DNA from: Halococcus sediminicola
GTDB lineage: Archaea > Halobacteriota > Halobacteria > Halobacteriales > Halococcaceae
DNA length: 64,000 nucleotides
Direction: 5' to 3'
NCBI RefSeq assembly: GCF_000755245.1
Contig: NZ_BBMP01000011.1
Span: forward strand, 104,610-168,609
The position numbers were made by a program, and so were the translations under genes. The notes under the pieces were generated by a model. The model did not search any database. It was given only the letters and a program-made list of their open reading frames with translations, and was not told where the DNA came from. This document shows, in pieces, positions 7,800 through 16,857 of the stretch. Each line of letters starts with the position of its first letter. The stretch's first letter is position 1.

Positions 7800-8767
7800 G
7801 AGACGTCCACCTCGCTGCCGAGCAGTCCCTGCGGGCGCACGAGCAGAATGACCGCGGCGATGGCGTAGATGCCGACCTGTGACCACTGCGAGAAGCCGTA
7901 GTTGATGCCGAGTGCGGGTATCACGAGGTTCCACTGGATGAGAAAGGCCTGTGTCATCCCGAGTGTCAGCCCACCGAGCACCGCTCCCCGAATACTGCCG
8001 AGACCGCCGATGACGACGGTGAGGAACGCGGGAACCAGAATGTCGGTGCCGACGTTCGGGTTCACGGGATTGAGCGGACCGCCGACCACGCCGGCGATAC
8101 CGGCGAGCGCCGCGCCGATGCCGAAGACGACGATGTACGGGCGTGTGATCTTCACGCCGAGCAGGCGCACCATCTCCGCGTCCTGCGTGCCCGCGCGCAC
8201 GATGAGTCCGAAGTCGGTGAACTCGATGAGCGCGTAGACGACGAGCACCAGTATCGCGGTGATGGCGATGACCCACAGCCGCCACTGCGGGAAGTTTCCG
8301 ACGACCGGCAGCGAGACGGGACCGGAGGCCCAGCCGGGCTGGTCGAACGGGAGGCTCTGGCCGCCGAAGAGCACGCGAAACAGCTCTTGAATCGCGATGG
8401 CGATGCCGAAGGTAAGCAGTATCTGGTCGGTGTCGGCCCGGTCGTAGAAGGGCCGCGCGACGAAGCGCTCCATCAGGAGACCGATGGCGAAGACGAACAG
8501 CGGGACGACCACGAGTGCGACGAGAAAGCCGAGGTCCAATCCCACCTGCGAGAAGCCCCAGTCGGCGAGCTTCCCGTTCGTGAGCGAGATCTCCTGTGAG
8601 ACCAACAGTCCCACGTAGAGCCCGACGAGATAGAGCGCGCCGTGGGCGAAGTTCACGAACTTGAGGGTGCCGAGGATGATCGATAGTCCGACCGCCAGCA
8701 GGACGTAGATCGCGCCCTGCTGGAAGCCGTTGAGCAGAATGACTATCATATCGGAGAGCAGACTCAT
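7796..8767 (-). CDS. livH: Branched-chain amino-acid type ABC transporter permease (LivH)
   Basis: A 323-residue membrane protein with about eight helices. It opens with a helix (NGFQQGAIYVLLAVGLSII) and the LivH-typical VNFAHGALYLVGLYVG, followed by the conserved loop RAGTQDAEMVRLLGV that contacts the ATPases, and GGLGSIRGAVLGG near the C-terminus. It lies 112 bases after the binding-protein gene, a spacer with no recognisable gene that may let the abundant binding protein be expressed above the membrane subunits. It overlaps livM by 4 bases. Confidence 0.94.
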   Translation of the reverse strand: MSLLSDMIVILLNGFQQGAIYVLLAVGLSIILGTLKFVNFAHGALYLVGLYVGLLVSQEISLTNGKLADWGFSQVGLDLGFLVALVVVPLFVFAIGLLMERFVARPFYDRADTDQILLTFGIAIAIQELFRVLFGGQSLPFDQPGWASGPVSLPVVGNFPQWRLWVIAITAILVLVVYALIEFTDFGLIVRAGTQDAEMVRLLGVKITRPYIVVFGIGAALAGIAGVVGGPLNPVNPNVGTDILVPAFLTVVIGGLGSIRGAVLGGLTLGMTQAFLIQWNLVIPALGINYGFSQWSQVGIYAIAAVILLVRPQGLLGSEVDVS

Positions 8768-8879
8768 CGGCGAACCTCCCCTGGTTCGGTGCGGTGCGGT
8801 CGTGCTGTCGTTGGGGCGTATCGTCGCGGATTCATGAACGGTGATGACACGGATGATCGGCAGGTGACCCAGAGCGGAG

Positions 8880-10310
8880 TCACTCGTAATCGCCGAGTTC
8901 GCATTCGGCGGCCGGGCCGCCGTCGCAAGGGTAGCCGAGGTCCTTTCGCGAGGTGAGGTTCACGATCTCGATGAAGTTGCCCTCGGTCTGTTCGCTTTTG
9001 GGCAGGCCGCGGGCGACCGGCACCGCGCGCTGGGCCTGATGGTCGCATTTGCGCATCAACTCGGGCCCCATCCCGACGTTGTCGTACTCGTACCCCTCTA
9101 ACTGTTTGATGACTTCCGGCGGGTAGAACGTCCCCGCACGCTCGACAGCCGCCGCGTAGTTCAGCGTCTGTGCGTAGGCGAGCTGTGCCGGTCCCGACGG
9201 GATCCGGTCGTACTCGTTCTGGAAGGCTTTGGTGAACTGCTTGGTGGGTTTGTTGTCGATCTGTGAATCCCACGCGATGGTCCCGAAGATGCCCTCGATG
9301 GCCCCGCCCGCGGCCTGTGCCATCGGGCGGTTGTAGAGCGGGACGACGATCTCCATGTTCTGGTCGATGCCGGCGTCGACCGCCTGCGTAAGCGACGTCG
9401 AGCCGTCGAGCCCGTAGTGGTTGAGAAAGAGGACGTCCGCGTCCGAGTTCGCCGCTTCCGAGAGATACGAGGAGTAATCGGAGGTTCCGAGCGGGGTGGC
9501 CACGCTGTCGACCTGCGTCCAGCCGGCCTCCTCGAAGAACTTCTTCATCGAAGCCTGCTGGGTCTGGCCCCACGTGTAGTCGGCGTACAGCTGGTAGAAC
9601 TTCTTGTTCTTGCCGTACTCCTCGGTGACGACCGGCGCGAGCGCCTGCCCGGTCATGTAGGCGTTGAACACCTCGCGGAAACTGTAGCGCACGCAGTCCT
9701 TCCCCGTGGTGTCGTTCGAGTGGGTCAGACAGCACATGAACTGCACCTTGTTGTCCTGGGCGACGCCCTGCTGGGCGATCGCCACCGCACTCGACGAGCC
9801 ACCCGAAAACATGATGACGCCGTCCCGGTTCACCATTCGCGAGGCCGACTGGGTGGCGGTGTCGGCGTCGGTCGCGGTGTCGCCCTTGACCGAATCGATC
9901 TGCATGCCGAGTACGCCGTCGCCCGAGAGGTCGTCGAACTGCGAGTCGACCCAACCGCCGCCGTTGTTCAGGTGTTTCTTCGCGAGGTTGTAGGCTCTGA
10001 GTTCGTCCTCGCCCTCCGCAGAGTACGGTCCCGAGGTGGGGACGTTGAACCCGAATATCGCCTTGTCGCCCTGAATCGGGAAGTTGCCGAGCGAGGGATA
10101 GTCCTTGCCACCGCCACCACCGCCGCCACCAGAACCGTTCCCGCCGCCGGAACCACCACCGCCGGAGCCGTTCCCACCGCCGCCACCGGAGCCGTTTCCG
10201 CCGCCACCGCCACCGAGGCAACCCGCCATCCCGGCGATGCCGGCGGCGCTTCCCGCGCCGGCCAGTTTCAGCACGTCACGGCGGCTCCGTCCCGTGTTAT
10301 CTCGTTTCAC
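8880..10310 (-). CDS. LIV-type ABC transporter substrate-binding lipoprotein (Tat-exported)
   Basis: A 476-residue extracytoplasmic solute receptor, first gene of the importer operon. The N-terminus shows a twin-arginine motif (SRRDVLKLAG, residues 9-18) and a lipobox ending in Cys31. Residues 32-68 are an almost pure Gly linker broken by NGS units, then a periplasmic-binding type I domain (IFGFNVPTSGPYSAEGED, SGGSSSAVAIAQQG, DYTWGQ, LNHYGLDG). The GTG start is the only start in reach of the Tat motif. Domain layout resembles amide/urea and branched-chain amino-acid receptors; I cannot decide the ligand. Cysteines near residues 170 and 460 suggest disulfides in the exported protein. Two TATA-like elements precede it. 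Confidence 0.93.
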   Translation of the reverse strand: MKRDNTGRSRRDVLKLAGAGSAAGIAGMAGCLGGGGGGNGSGGGGGNGSGGGGSGGGNGSGGGGGGGGKDYPSLGNFPIQGDKAIFGFNVPTSGPYSAEGEDELRAYNLAKKHLNNGGGWVDSQFDDLSGDGVLGMQIDSVKGDTATDADTATQSASRMVNRDGVIMFSGGSSSAVAIAQQGVAQDNKVQFMCCLTHSNDTTGKDCVRYSFREVFNAYMTGQALAPVVTEEYGKNKKFYQLYADYTWGQTQQASMKKFFEEAGWTQVDSVATPLGTSDYSSYLSEAANSDADVLFLNHYGLDGSTSLTQAVDAGIDQNMEIVVPLYNRPMAQAAGGAIEGIFGTIAWDSQIDNKPTKQFTKAFQNEYDRIPSGPAQLAYAQTLNYAAAVERAGTFYPPEVIKQLEGYEYDNVGMGPELMRKCDHQAQRAVPVARGLPKSEQTEGNFIEIVNLTSRKDLGYPCDGGPAAECELGDYE

Positions 10311-10535
10311 GGTCTCACGTTGCAGAACGCCATAATAAGTCTTGCGCTCGCTCCCTAGTCATCACCTTATTCTTTATAGATTCCGGGCTTTTTCATGCCA
10401 AATAAGAATGCGAGAAACGAACATGGAGTTTCACTCGCTTCCGGGTCACCGGAACGATCGACGCTTGCCGCCGTCGTCCTTCGATCACGTCCACGACGGC
10501 GGCCACCGTCCGAGGCGCGGGAAAGTCGAACGGTC
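10311..10535 (-). promoter_or_regulatory. Promoter region of the LIV-type importer operon
   Basis: This 225-base gap between acetyl-CoA synthetase and the binding protein holds no gene. Read on the minus strand, it has a strong TATA-like CTATAAAG (10373-10380), which would give a leader of about 35 bases, and a second AT-rich element CTTATTATGG (10331-10340) centred about 26 bases before the GTG, which would give a leaderless message. The half nearest acs (10440-10535) is GC-rich and featureless. Which box is used cannot be told from sequence. Confidence 0.6.
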
Positions 10536-12512
10536 TCAGTCGGCCCGTAGTTGGTCGCGGATCTCCTCGGGCACGCTCGGGTCGGCGAGCGTGCTCGTGT
10601 TGCCCAACTCGTCGTCGTTGGAGATGTCTTCGAGCAGGCGGCGCATGATCTTGCCAGAGCGCGTCTTCGGGAGGTCGTCGACGAACAGCACGTTCGCGGG
10701 ACGGGCGAACTTGCCGATGCCGTCCTCGACGGCTCCGACGATGCGCTCGCGCACCGCCTCGCTCTCCTCGACGCCCTCCCTGACGGTGACGTAGACGTCG
10801 GGCACCTCGCCCTTCTCGGCGTCGTCGCGTGCGGCGACCGCCGCCTCGGCGACGTCGTCGACCTCCGCGACCGCGCTTTCGAGTTCCATCGTTCCGAGGC
10901 GGTGGCCGGCGACGTTCATCACGTCGTCGAGCCGACCGAGGATGCGGTAGTAGCCGTCGGTTCCCTTCACGGCGGCGTCGCCCGCCTCGTAGACCCAGTC
11001 CTCCGAGTCGTCCGAATCGGTGTCCGAAAAGCGCTCCCAGTACTCGGCGATGAATCGCTCGTCGTTGCCGTACACGGTTTGCAGCATGCCGGGCCACGGC
11101 CGCGTGATGGCGAGGTTGCCCGCCTCGCCGGCTTCGGCTCCGATCTCGTTACCCTCGTCGTCGAGGATAGCCGGCTCGATACCGGGCGCGGGACGGCCGG
11201 CGCTGCCGGGTTTCATGTCCTGGATCGCCGGCAGGTTGGTGATGAGGTGGCCGCCGTTCTCGGTCTGCCACCACGTGTCGACGATAGCGGCGTCCTCGCC
11301 ACCGATGTGTTTGTAGTACCAGAGCCACGCCTCGGGCTGGATCGGCTCTCCCACCGTGGTCATGTGCCGGAAGTCGAAGTCGTAGCCCTCCAACTCCTCT
11401 TCGCCCCACTTCATGAACTGTCGGACTGCCGTCGGCGAGGTGTGGAAGATGTCGACGTCGTACTTCTCGGCGATATCCCACGTCCGGCCCTTGTGCGGGT
11501 AGTCGGGCGTCCCCTCGTACATGACAGTGGTAGTACCGAGCGCGAGCGGGCCGTAGACGATGTAGCTGTGGCCGGTGATCCAGCCGATGTCGGCCATACA
11601 CCAGTAAGTGTCCTCGGGCTTGATGTCCTCGACGTACTTCGAAGTGCCCGTCGCGTAGGCGAGATAGCCGCCCGTCCGGTGCTGACAGCCTTTCGGCTCG
11701 CCGGTCGTCCCCGAGGTGTACATCAAGAAGAGGGGGTCTTCGGCGTCGCGGCTCACCGGTTCGACCGTCTCCCCGTGATGGTCGTCGAGGAGGTCCGCAA
11801 CCATCGTGTAGTCGTCGCTGACGTCCACTTGCGGCTCGTCGTGGCGCGTCCACGCGAGCACCTCGGGGTCGCCGTCGACGGCCGCCATCGCCTCGTCGGC
11901 CTTCTCGATGTGGTCGAGGAAATCGCCCCGGCGGTAGTAGCCGTCGATGGTGACGACGTGGTCCGAATCGGCGCTGTCGACGCGGTTTGCGAGCGCGCTC
12001 GCCGAAAAACCCGCAAAGACGACGCTGTGGGGTGCGCCGATGCGCGCGCACGCGAGCATCGTGATGGGTAGTGCCGGCACCATCGGCAGGTGAATCGTCA
12101 CCACGTCGTCCTCTTCGACACCCATCGAGCGCAGCGCGGCGGCCATCGCGTTGACCTCCCGATAGAGGTCCTGATAGCTGACGTTGCGCTGCTCGCCGTC
12201 CTCGCCCTCCCACAACAGTGCGGTCTGGTTCTTGCGCTCGTCGAGGTGACGGTCGATGCAGTTGTGGCTGGCGTTCAGTTTGCCGCCGACGAACCACTCG
12301 TAGAAGGGTGGGTTCGAGTCGTCGAGCACTTCGTCCCACTGCTCGTCCCAGTCGAGCATTTCGGCGTACTCTTCGAACCCCTCGGGGAACTCGTCGAAAC
12401 GGTCGTAGACCGCCGGGTCGGCCATGTTCGCCTGCTCGACGAACTCCTCGGGTGGACTGAAATACTCCTGTTCGGCCAGCCGTGACTCGATAGTGATGTC
12501 TTCGTCTACCAT
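10536..12512 (-). CDS. acs: Acetyl-CoA synthetase, AMP-forming
   Basis: A 658-residue cytosolic enzyme that activates acetate to acetyl-CoA through acetyl-AMP. It shows the adenylate-forming P-loop YTSGTTGEPKG (265-275), the hinge motif GRLDDVMNVAGHRLGT and the C-terminal PKTRSGK with catalytic Lys621, which is the residue usually controlled by acetylation. Length and the N-terminal WDEQWDEV region match Acs rather than shorter acyl-CoA ligases. The ATG giving MVDEDITIESRL was chosen; a longer open frame upstream lacks homology. A TATA-like GGATAAACC lies about 65 bases upstream. The next gene upstream is methylmalonyl-CoA mutase, so propionate is a possible alternative substrate. Confidence 0.93.
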   Translation of the reverse strand: MVDEDITIESRLAEQEYFSPPEEFVEQANMADPAVYDRFDEFPEGFEEYAEMLDWDEQWDEVLDDSNPPFYEWFVGGKLNASHNCIDRHLDERKNQTALLWEGEDGEQRNVSYQDLYREVNAMAAALRSMGVEEDDVVTIHLPMVPALPITMLACARIGAPHSVVFAGFSASALANRVDSADSDHVVTIDGYYRRGDFLDHIEKADEAMAAVDGDPEVLAWTRHDEPQVDVSDDYTMVADLLDDHHGETVEPVSRDAEDPLFLMYTSGTTGEPKGCQHRTGGYLAYATGTSKYVEDIKPEDTYWCMADIGWITGHSYIVYGPLALGTTTVMYEGTPDYPHKGRTWDIAEKYDVDIFHTSPTAVRQFMKWGEEELEGYDFDFRHMTTVGEPIQPEAWLWYYKHIGGEDAAIVDTWWQTENGGHLITNLPAIQDMKPGSAGRPAPGIEPAILDDEGNEIGAEAGEAGNLAITRPWPGMLQTVYGNDERFIAEYWERFSDTDSDDSEDWVYEAGDAAVKGTDGYYRILGRLDDVMNVAGHRLGTMELESAVAEVDDVAEAAVAARDDAEKGEVPDVYVTVREGVEESEAVRERIVGAVEDGIGKFARPANVLFVDDLPKTRSGKIMRRLLEDISNDDELGNTSTLADPSVPEEIRDQLRAD

Positions 12513-12675
12513 TGTCGTTCGGCGTGCACTTCGGTGGAACGCCACATAGTAGTAACGGTGAGAAACCTCCGTCCGGTTTATCCAACCGACCGACGGCTCG
12601 CTACCGATCGATGTCAAGTGTGCCGAGAATCTCCGCTCGACCGCTCGGCGACCGATTGCAGCCGTGTGGGACGAA

Positions 12676-14403
12676 TCAGGCCACGCCGACGGTCTCGCGG
12701 TAGGAGCCGTGGCGGCGCTCGAACAGTTCCATGATCTCGCCCATCGTCGTCCCGACCTTGACCGCATCGACGATGGCCGGCATGGCGTTGTCGCCGCTCT
12801 CGACGGCGCTCCCCAGTTCGTCGAGCGCGTCCTCGACGGCCGCGTCGTCGCGTTCGTCCTTCACCTCGGCGAGGCGCTCGCGCTGGCGATTCTGGACTTC
12901 GTCGTCGACGTGGAGCATCTCCGGTTTGGTGTCCTCGTCGGACTCGTACTTGTTGACCCCCACAACTGTTTCCTCGCCCGTCTCGACGCGCTCTTGGTAC
13001 TCGAAGGAGGCGTCCTGGATCTCGCGGTGGAAGTAGCCCTGCTCGATACCGGCCAGAACGCCGTCCCGAACCGAACCGTCGCCCATCTCGCGGATCTCCT
13101 CGATGTACGCCATCGCCTTCTCCTCGGTTTCGTCGGTGAGGCTCTCGACGGCGAAACTCCCGCCGAGGGGGTCGACGATGTCGGCCGCACCCGACTCCTC
13201 GGCGATGATCTGCTGGGTTCTGAGTGCGACTCGCACGGCCTTCTCGGAGGGGAGCGCGAGCGCCTCGTCGTAGCTGTTGGTGTGGAGGCTCTGTGTGCCC
13301 CCGAGGACGCCGGCGAGCGCCTGGACCGTCACGCGCGCGACGTTGTTCAGGGGCTGTTGGGCGGTGAGGCTCTGGCCGGCGGTCTGGGTGTGGAACTTCA
13401 ACTGCTTCGAGCGCTCGTCATCGGCGTCGTACCACTCGTCCATCACGGTCGCATAGATGCGCCGCGCGGCTCGGAACTTGGCGACCTCTTCGAACAGCGA
13501 GTTGTGCGAGTTGAAGAAGAAGGAGAGTTGGGGCGCGAATGCGTCGATATCGAGTCCCCGATCGAGCGCGTCCTCAACGTAGGCGAACCCGTCGGCGAGC
13601 GTGAAGGCGAGTTCCTGAATCGCCGTCGAACCGGCTTCACGGATGTGATAGCCAGAGATCGAGACGGGCTTGATGTTCGGCGTCTCCCCGACGGCGAACT
13701 CGATGGTGTCGGTCACGAGTTTCAGGGACGGGTCGGGCGGGATGACCCACTCCTTCTGGGCGATGAACTCCTTCAGCATATCGTTCTGCATGGTTCCCCG
13801 GAGCTTCTCGCGGGAGACTCCCCGCTGGTCGGCGAGCGCGACGTACATCGCGAATATCACGGGCGCGCTCGGGTTGATGGTGAACGAGGTCGAGACGTCC
13901 TCCAGATCGATGCCGTCGAACAGTATCTCCATGTCCCGGAGGGTATCGACCGCGACGCCCTCCTTGCCGACTTCGCCGTCGGCCATCGCGTCGTCCGAAT
14001 CGATGCCCATCAGCGTCGGCATGTCGAACGCCGTCGACAATCCTGTCTGTCCCTCGTCGACGAGGTAGTGAAAGCGCTCGTTGGTCTCCTCCGCAGTACC
14101 AAAACCGGCGAACTGGCGCATCGTCCACGTCCGCCCGCGGTACATCGTCGGATAGACACCTCTGGTATAGGGTTCCTCGCCGGGGAGTCCCAGATCCTCG
14201 TCGTAGTCGACGTCGGCCACGTCGTCGGGCGTATATACCCTATCGACTTCGAGGTTCGAGACCGTGGCGAAGCGGTCCTGTCGTTCGCCGTGACGGTCGA
14301 GCACAGGGTCGAGGGTCTCGTCGGCCCAGCGCTCCTTGTCTTCCCGAATGGCTTCGAGGTCCTCGTCGTCGTACATGCGCACAGCGTTTGCGGGGGTCGT
14401 CAA
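12676..14403 (-). CDS. mutA: Methylmalonyl-CoA mutase, catalytic (alpha) chain without B12 domain
   Basis: A 575-residue TIM-barrel chain of the mutase that interconverts methylmalonyl-CoA and succinyl-CoA. Recognisable blocks are GVYPTMYRGRTWTMRQFAGF, STAFDMPTLMG, SISGYHIREAGS, and HTNSYDEALALPSEKAVR. It ends after the barrel: the C-terminal cobalamin-binding domain with the DxHxxG motif is absent, so a separate small B12 subunit must exist outside the window, as usual in archaea. The first ATG (MTTPANAVRMYDDEDL) was used; ATG at 14376 is an alternative. The 163-base spacer to acs probably contains a promoter for acs. The role is propionyl-CoA or odd-chain carbon entry into the TCA cycle. 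Confidence 0.93.
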   Translation of the reverse strand: MTTPANAVRMYDDEDLEAIREDKERWADETLDPVLDRHGERQDRFATVSNLEVDRVYTPDDVADVDYDEDLGLPGEEPYTRGVYPTMYRGRTWTMRQFAGFGTAEETNERFHYLVDEGQTGLSTAFDMPTLMGIDSDDAMADGEVGKEGVAVDTLRDMEILFDGIDLEDVSTSFTINPSAPVIFAMYVALADQRGVSREKLRGTMQNDMLKEFIAQKEWVIPPDPSLKLVTDTIEFAVGETPNIKPVSISGYHIREAGSTAIQELAFTLADGFAYVEDALDRGLDIDAFAPQLSFFFNSHNSLFEEVAKFRAARRIYATVMDEWYDADDERSKQLKFHTQTAGQSLTAQQPLNNVARVTVQALAGVLGGTQSLHTNSYDEALALPSEKAVRVALRTQQIIAEESGAADIVDPLGGSFAVESLTDETEEKAMAYIEEIREMGDGSVRDGVLAGIEQGYFHREIQDASFEYQERVETGEETVVGVNKYESDEDTKPEMLHVDDEVQNRQRERLAEVKDERDDAAVEDALDELGSAVESGDNAMPAIVDAVKVGTTMGEIMELFERRHGSYRETVGVA

Positions 14404-14454
14404 TGAAGGTTCCGGGCCGGGGGTGACTCGACGGCCATCGAGCGGTCGACGGCT

Positions 14455-15258
14455 TCACTCGTGGTTTTGCAGGCGCTCGACGCTTTCGATGAGCGGATGG
14501 TGGGCGTAGTCGACCACCGTGATGTCGTCGATGGTCGAGAGCCCCTCGTTGCGGGCGGTCTCGGCCATGCCGAGTTCGACCTGCTCGTCGACCACGATGA
14601 CGTAGGCGTCCATCTCGTCGATGCCCGACTGGGCGGCGGCCTTGACTCTGTGATGACCGTCGGCGAGCAGCAGTTTTTCGCCCCCGTTGTCGATCACCAC
14701 GAGGGGTTCGGTCAGTCCGTGTTCGAGTTCGTAGCTCCGGCCGTCGAGTTCGTCGCCGTAGACCTTCGACTGGGTGGGCGTCAGGTCGTCGAGCGAGACG
14801 CGCCGTCGCTCCTCGCGCGTCGCGACGCCGTGGATGTTCTCGAGCGTGCGCGAGAGTTTCCCGACTTTTTCCGGCGTGGCGCGCTCGATCTGGCTGCGCA
14901 CGACGTCGGTGTTGGCGATGATGCCGATGAGGTTGCCGGCGTCGTCGACCACGGGGAGTTTCTGGATGCCCGAGCGCAGGATGACGCGCGCGGCGTCCGA
15001 GAGCGCCATCTCCGGGTGCGCGACCACGAGGTCGTCGGACATCACGGTGAAGACGAGCGCGTCGGCGTCGGCGAGCAGGAGGTCGCGGGCGCTGACGAAC
15101 CCGATGCAGTTCCGGCCGTCACAGACCGGCAGGCCGCTGTGTGCTTCGCTCTCGGCGATACGGCGTGCGACCGCCGCGACCGTGTCGTCGGGCGAGACGG
15201 TGGCGACCTCGCGGGTCATGTAGTCTTCGACCCGTGGCTTCTCGCTTCCTTCGGCCAT
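14455..15258 (-). CDS. CBS-pair protein fused to a ParB-like domain, possible free-serine kinase (SerK)
   Basis: A 267-residue protein with two CBS motifs (about 11-62 and 74-125; note MTREVATVSPDDT and MSDDLVVAHPEMALSDAA) followed by a ParB/sulfiredoxin-like domain (about 155-245) with DGHHR at 200-204. Archaeal ParB-like proteins of this general type include SerK, an ADP-dependent kinase that makes O-phosphoserine for cysteine synthesis; the DGHHR motif and the absence of a DNA-binding helix-turn-helix fit that better than chromosome partition. The CBS pair would sense adenine nucleotides. A cysteine synthase gene lies 6 kb away. No parA is present. The kinase assignment is inference; the domain calls are firmer. 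Confidence 0.7.
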   Translation of the reverse strand: MAEGSEKPRVEDYMTREVATVSPDDTVAAVARRIAESEAHSGLPVCDGRNCIGFVSARDLLLADADALVFTVMSDDLVVAHPEMALSDAARVILRSGIQKLPVVDDAGNLIGIIANTDVVRSQIERATPEKVGKLSRTLENIHGVATREERRRVSLDDLTPTQSKVYGDELDGRSYELEHGLTEPLVVIDNGGEKLLLADGHHRVKAAAQSGIDEMDAYVIVVDEQVELGMAETARNEGLSTIDDITVVDYAHHPLIESVERLQNHE

Positions 15259-15393
15259 TGGTGAGCACTCGCCGTCGGTGGACAAAAGCCTCCCGCTCGG
15301 ATGCCGGTTGGAAGCGCGCCCGTTCGTCGACGAAATCGCCCGACAGCGAAGCGATCGTGGGTCGTTCGTCACGCATCGTCCACAGCCGACGTA

Positions 15394-16857
15394 TCAGCCG
15401 CGCGCCGACCCCGAGCCGTCGCCGTCGTCCTCGGCGAACGGGCCGGCCGAGCGCACGCTCGGGCGTGCCTCGATGGCGGCGAAGAACCGCTCGACGATGA
15501 GGTCGTGGACGATGTCGGTGAGTTCGTCCTCGTCGCTCTCGCCGAGCAACCCCAACGGGATCTGTGCGCCGGCCATGTCGGCGTGGCCGCCGCCGCTGCC
15601 GATCTGGTCGAAGGCATCTCGCAGAGTCTCGCCGATGTCGAGGTTCGCCCCGCGCGTTCGTCCCGAACAGTAGACCGTGCCGTCGATGATGCCGTAGACG
15701 AGCGTCGTCCGCACGCCCTCGATGTCGAGCAACTGGTCGGCCGACTGCGCGAGCGCGTCGCGCTCGTGGAGGTCCGCGATGTGGCTCACGAGCACCGACC
15801 CGCGAACTTCACGGTTGGAGATGGCTCGCGCCATCGTTTGCAGTGTCTCGGCGCTCATGCTCGGCGTCGCGATCCGTTCGAGTACCGATTCGTCCGTATA
15901 CGGCATGAGGAAGGCCGCAGCCTCGAAGTCCACGGTCGAGACCTCGCGCCGGAAGTCGTCCGTGTCGACGCGGATCCCGTACAGCAGCGCGGTCGCAACG
16001 GTCTCCTCGACGTCGATACCCAACTGGCGGAGGTACTCCACGAGCAGCGTGCTCGTCGCCCCGACGTCGCTACGGAGGTCGACGAAGCGTGCCTCGACCG
16101 GCGCGCGCGGAGGATGGTGGTCGATGAGCACGTCCACGGGCGTGTCCTCGGGCAGTTGGTCGTTGACGCCCGGCCGCGAGTGGTCGACGAGTGCGATGCC
16201 CCCGTAGTCGTCGATATCGCCCGGTTCGAGCTTGCGGAGGTCGACGTCGAGGACGTTGACCAGCGCACGGTTCTCCTGATGGGTGATGTCGCCGAAGTAG
16301 CAGATGTCCGCCTCGCGGCCGGTCGTGCGTGCGATCTCACAGAGCGCGAGCGCGCTCGCTATCGCGTCGGGATCCGGGTTGTCGTGGGTGACGACCGCGA
16401 GCGACCCGTCGACCGAGCGCAACACCCGGCGGAGTCGCCGGGGCCGCATGCTCGCCTCGCCGATGCGCTCCATGAGGTCGCCGGCGACGGTCGCCTCCCC
16501 GTCAATGGTGCGGTCGGCGAGCGTCTCGATTTCCATCCTGACCTCGGCCGACGGCTCCTTGCCCGCGTACGCGAGCACGAAGGCGTCGGGATAGTGCTCG
16601 CGGACGAGGTCGGTAGCTGCTCGATTCACCGCGGGGTCGTCGGCGGCCACGACGACGATGTCGACCGGTCGCGCCACTCCATCGAAGGTTTCGGGGTCGG
16701 TCGGGTCGGCTCGTCTGGCGGCGACGCGGTCGCTGCGGAGGGTCTCGATGCGGTGTTCGTTCTCACAACAGACCAACACCGACCCCCGGCGGTCGGCGAG
16801 CGCGCTCACGAGCGCCCGCCCGACCGATCCACATCCCAGCACGAGCCGCGAGACCAT
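15394..16857 (-). CDS. DHH-family phosphoesterase with N-terminal TrkA-N (NAD-binding) domain
   Basis: A 487-residue fusion. Residues 1-115 are a Rossmann/TrkA-N domain (VLGCGSVGRAL; acidic DPTDPETF). Residues 150-300 are the DHH domain with metal ligands visible as HDNPDPDA (158-165), VDHS (D225) and IDHHPP (246-250). The C-terminal DHHA1 domain carries GSGGGHADMAGAQIP. Proteins with this catalytic core cleave short oligonucleotides (nanoRNase) or cyclic di-AMP; the TrkA-N fusion suggests control by NAD(H) or nucleotides and a link to K+ homeostasis. It is divergent from the flavoprotein gene over 111 bases and 135 bases upstream of the CBS-ParB gene. The exact substrate is unknown. Confidence 0.85.
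   Translation of the reverse strand: MVSRLVLGCGSVGRALVSALADRRGSVLVCCENEHRIETLRSDRVAARRADPTDPETFDGVARPVDIVVVAADDPAVNRAATDLVREHYPDAFVLAYAGKEPSAEVRMEIETLADRTIDGEATVAGDLMERIGEASMRPRRLRRVLRSVDGSLAVVTHDNPDPDAIASALALCEIARTTGREADICYFGDITHQENRALVNVLDVDLRKLEPGDIDDYGGIALVDHSRPGVNDQLPEDTPVDVLIDHHPPRAPVEARFVDLRSDVGATSTLLVEYLRQLGIDVEETVATALLYGIRVDTDDFRREVSTVDFEAAAFLMPYTDESVLERIATPSMSAETLQTMARAISNREVRGSVLVSHIADLHERDALAQSADQLLDIEGVRTTLVYGIIDGTVYCSGRTRGANLDIGETLRDAFDQIGSGGGHADMAGAQIPLGLLGESDEDELTDIVHDLIVERFFAAIEARPSVRSAGPFAEDDGDGSGSARG

Noticed and set aside
10095..10218. Gly-codon tract as a DNA tandem repeat or CRISPR
   Set aside because: It is inside a clear lipoprotein reading frame and is the codon-level reflection of a Gly/Asn/Ser linker.
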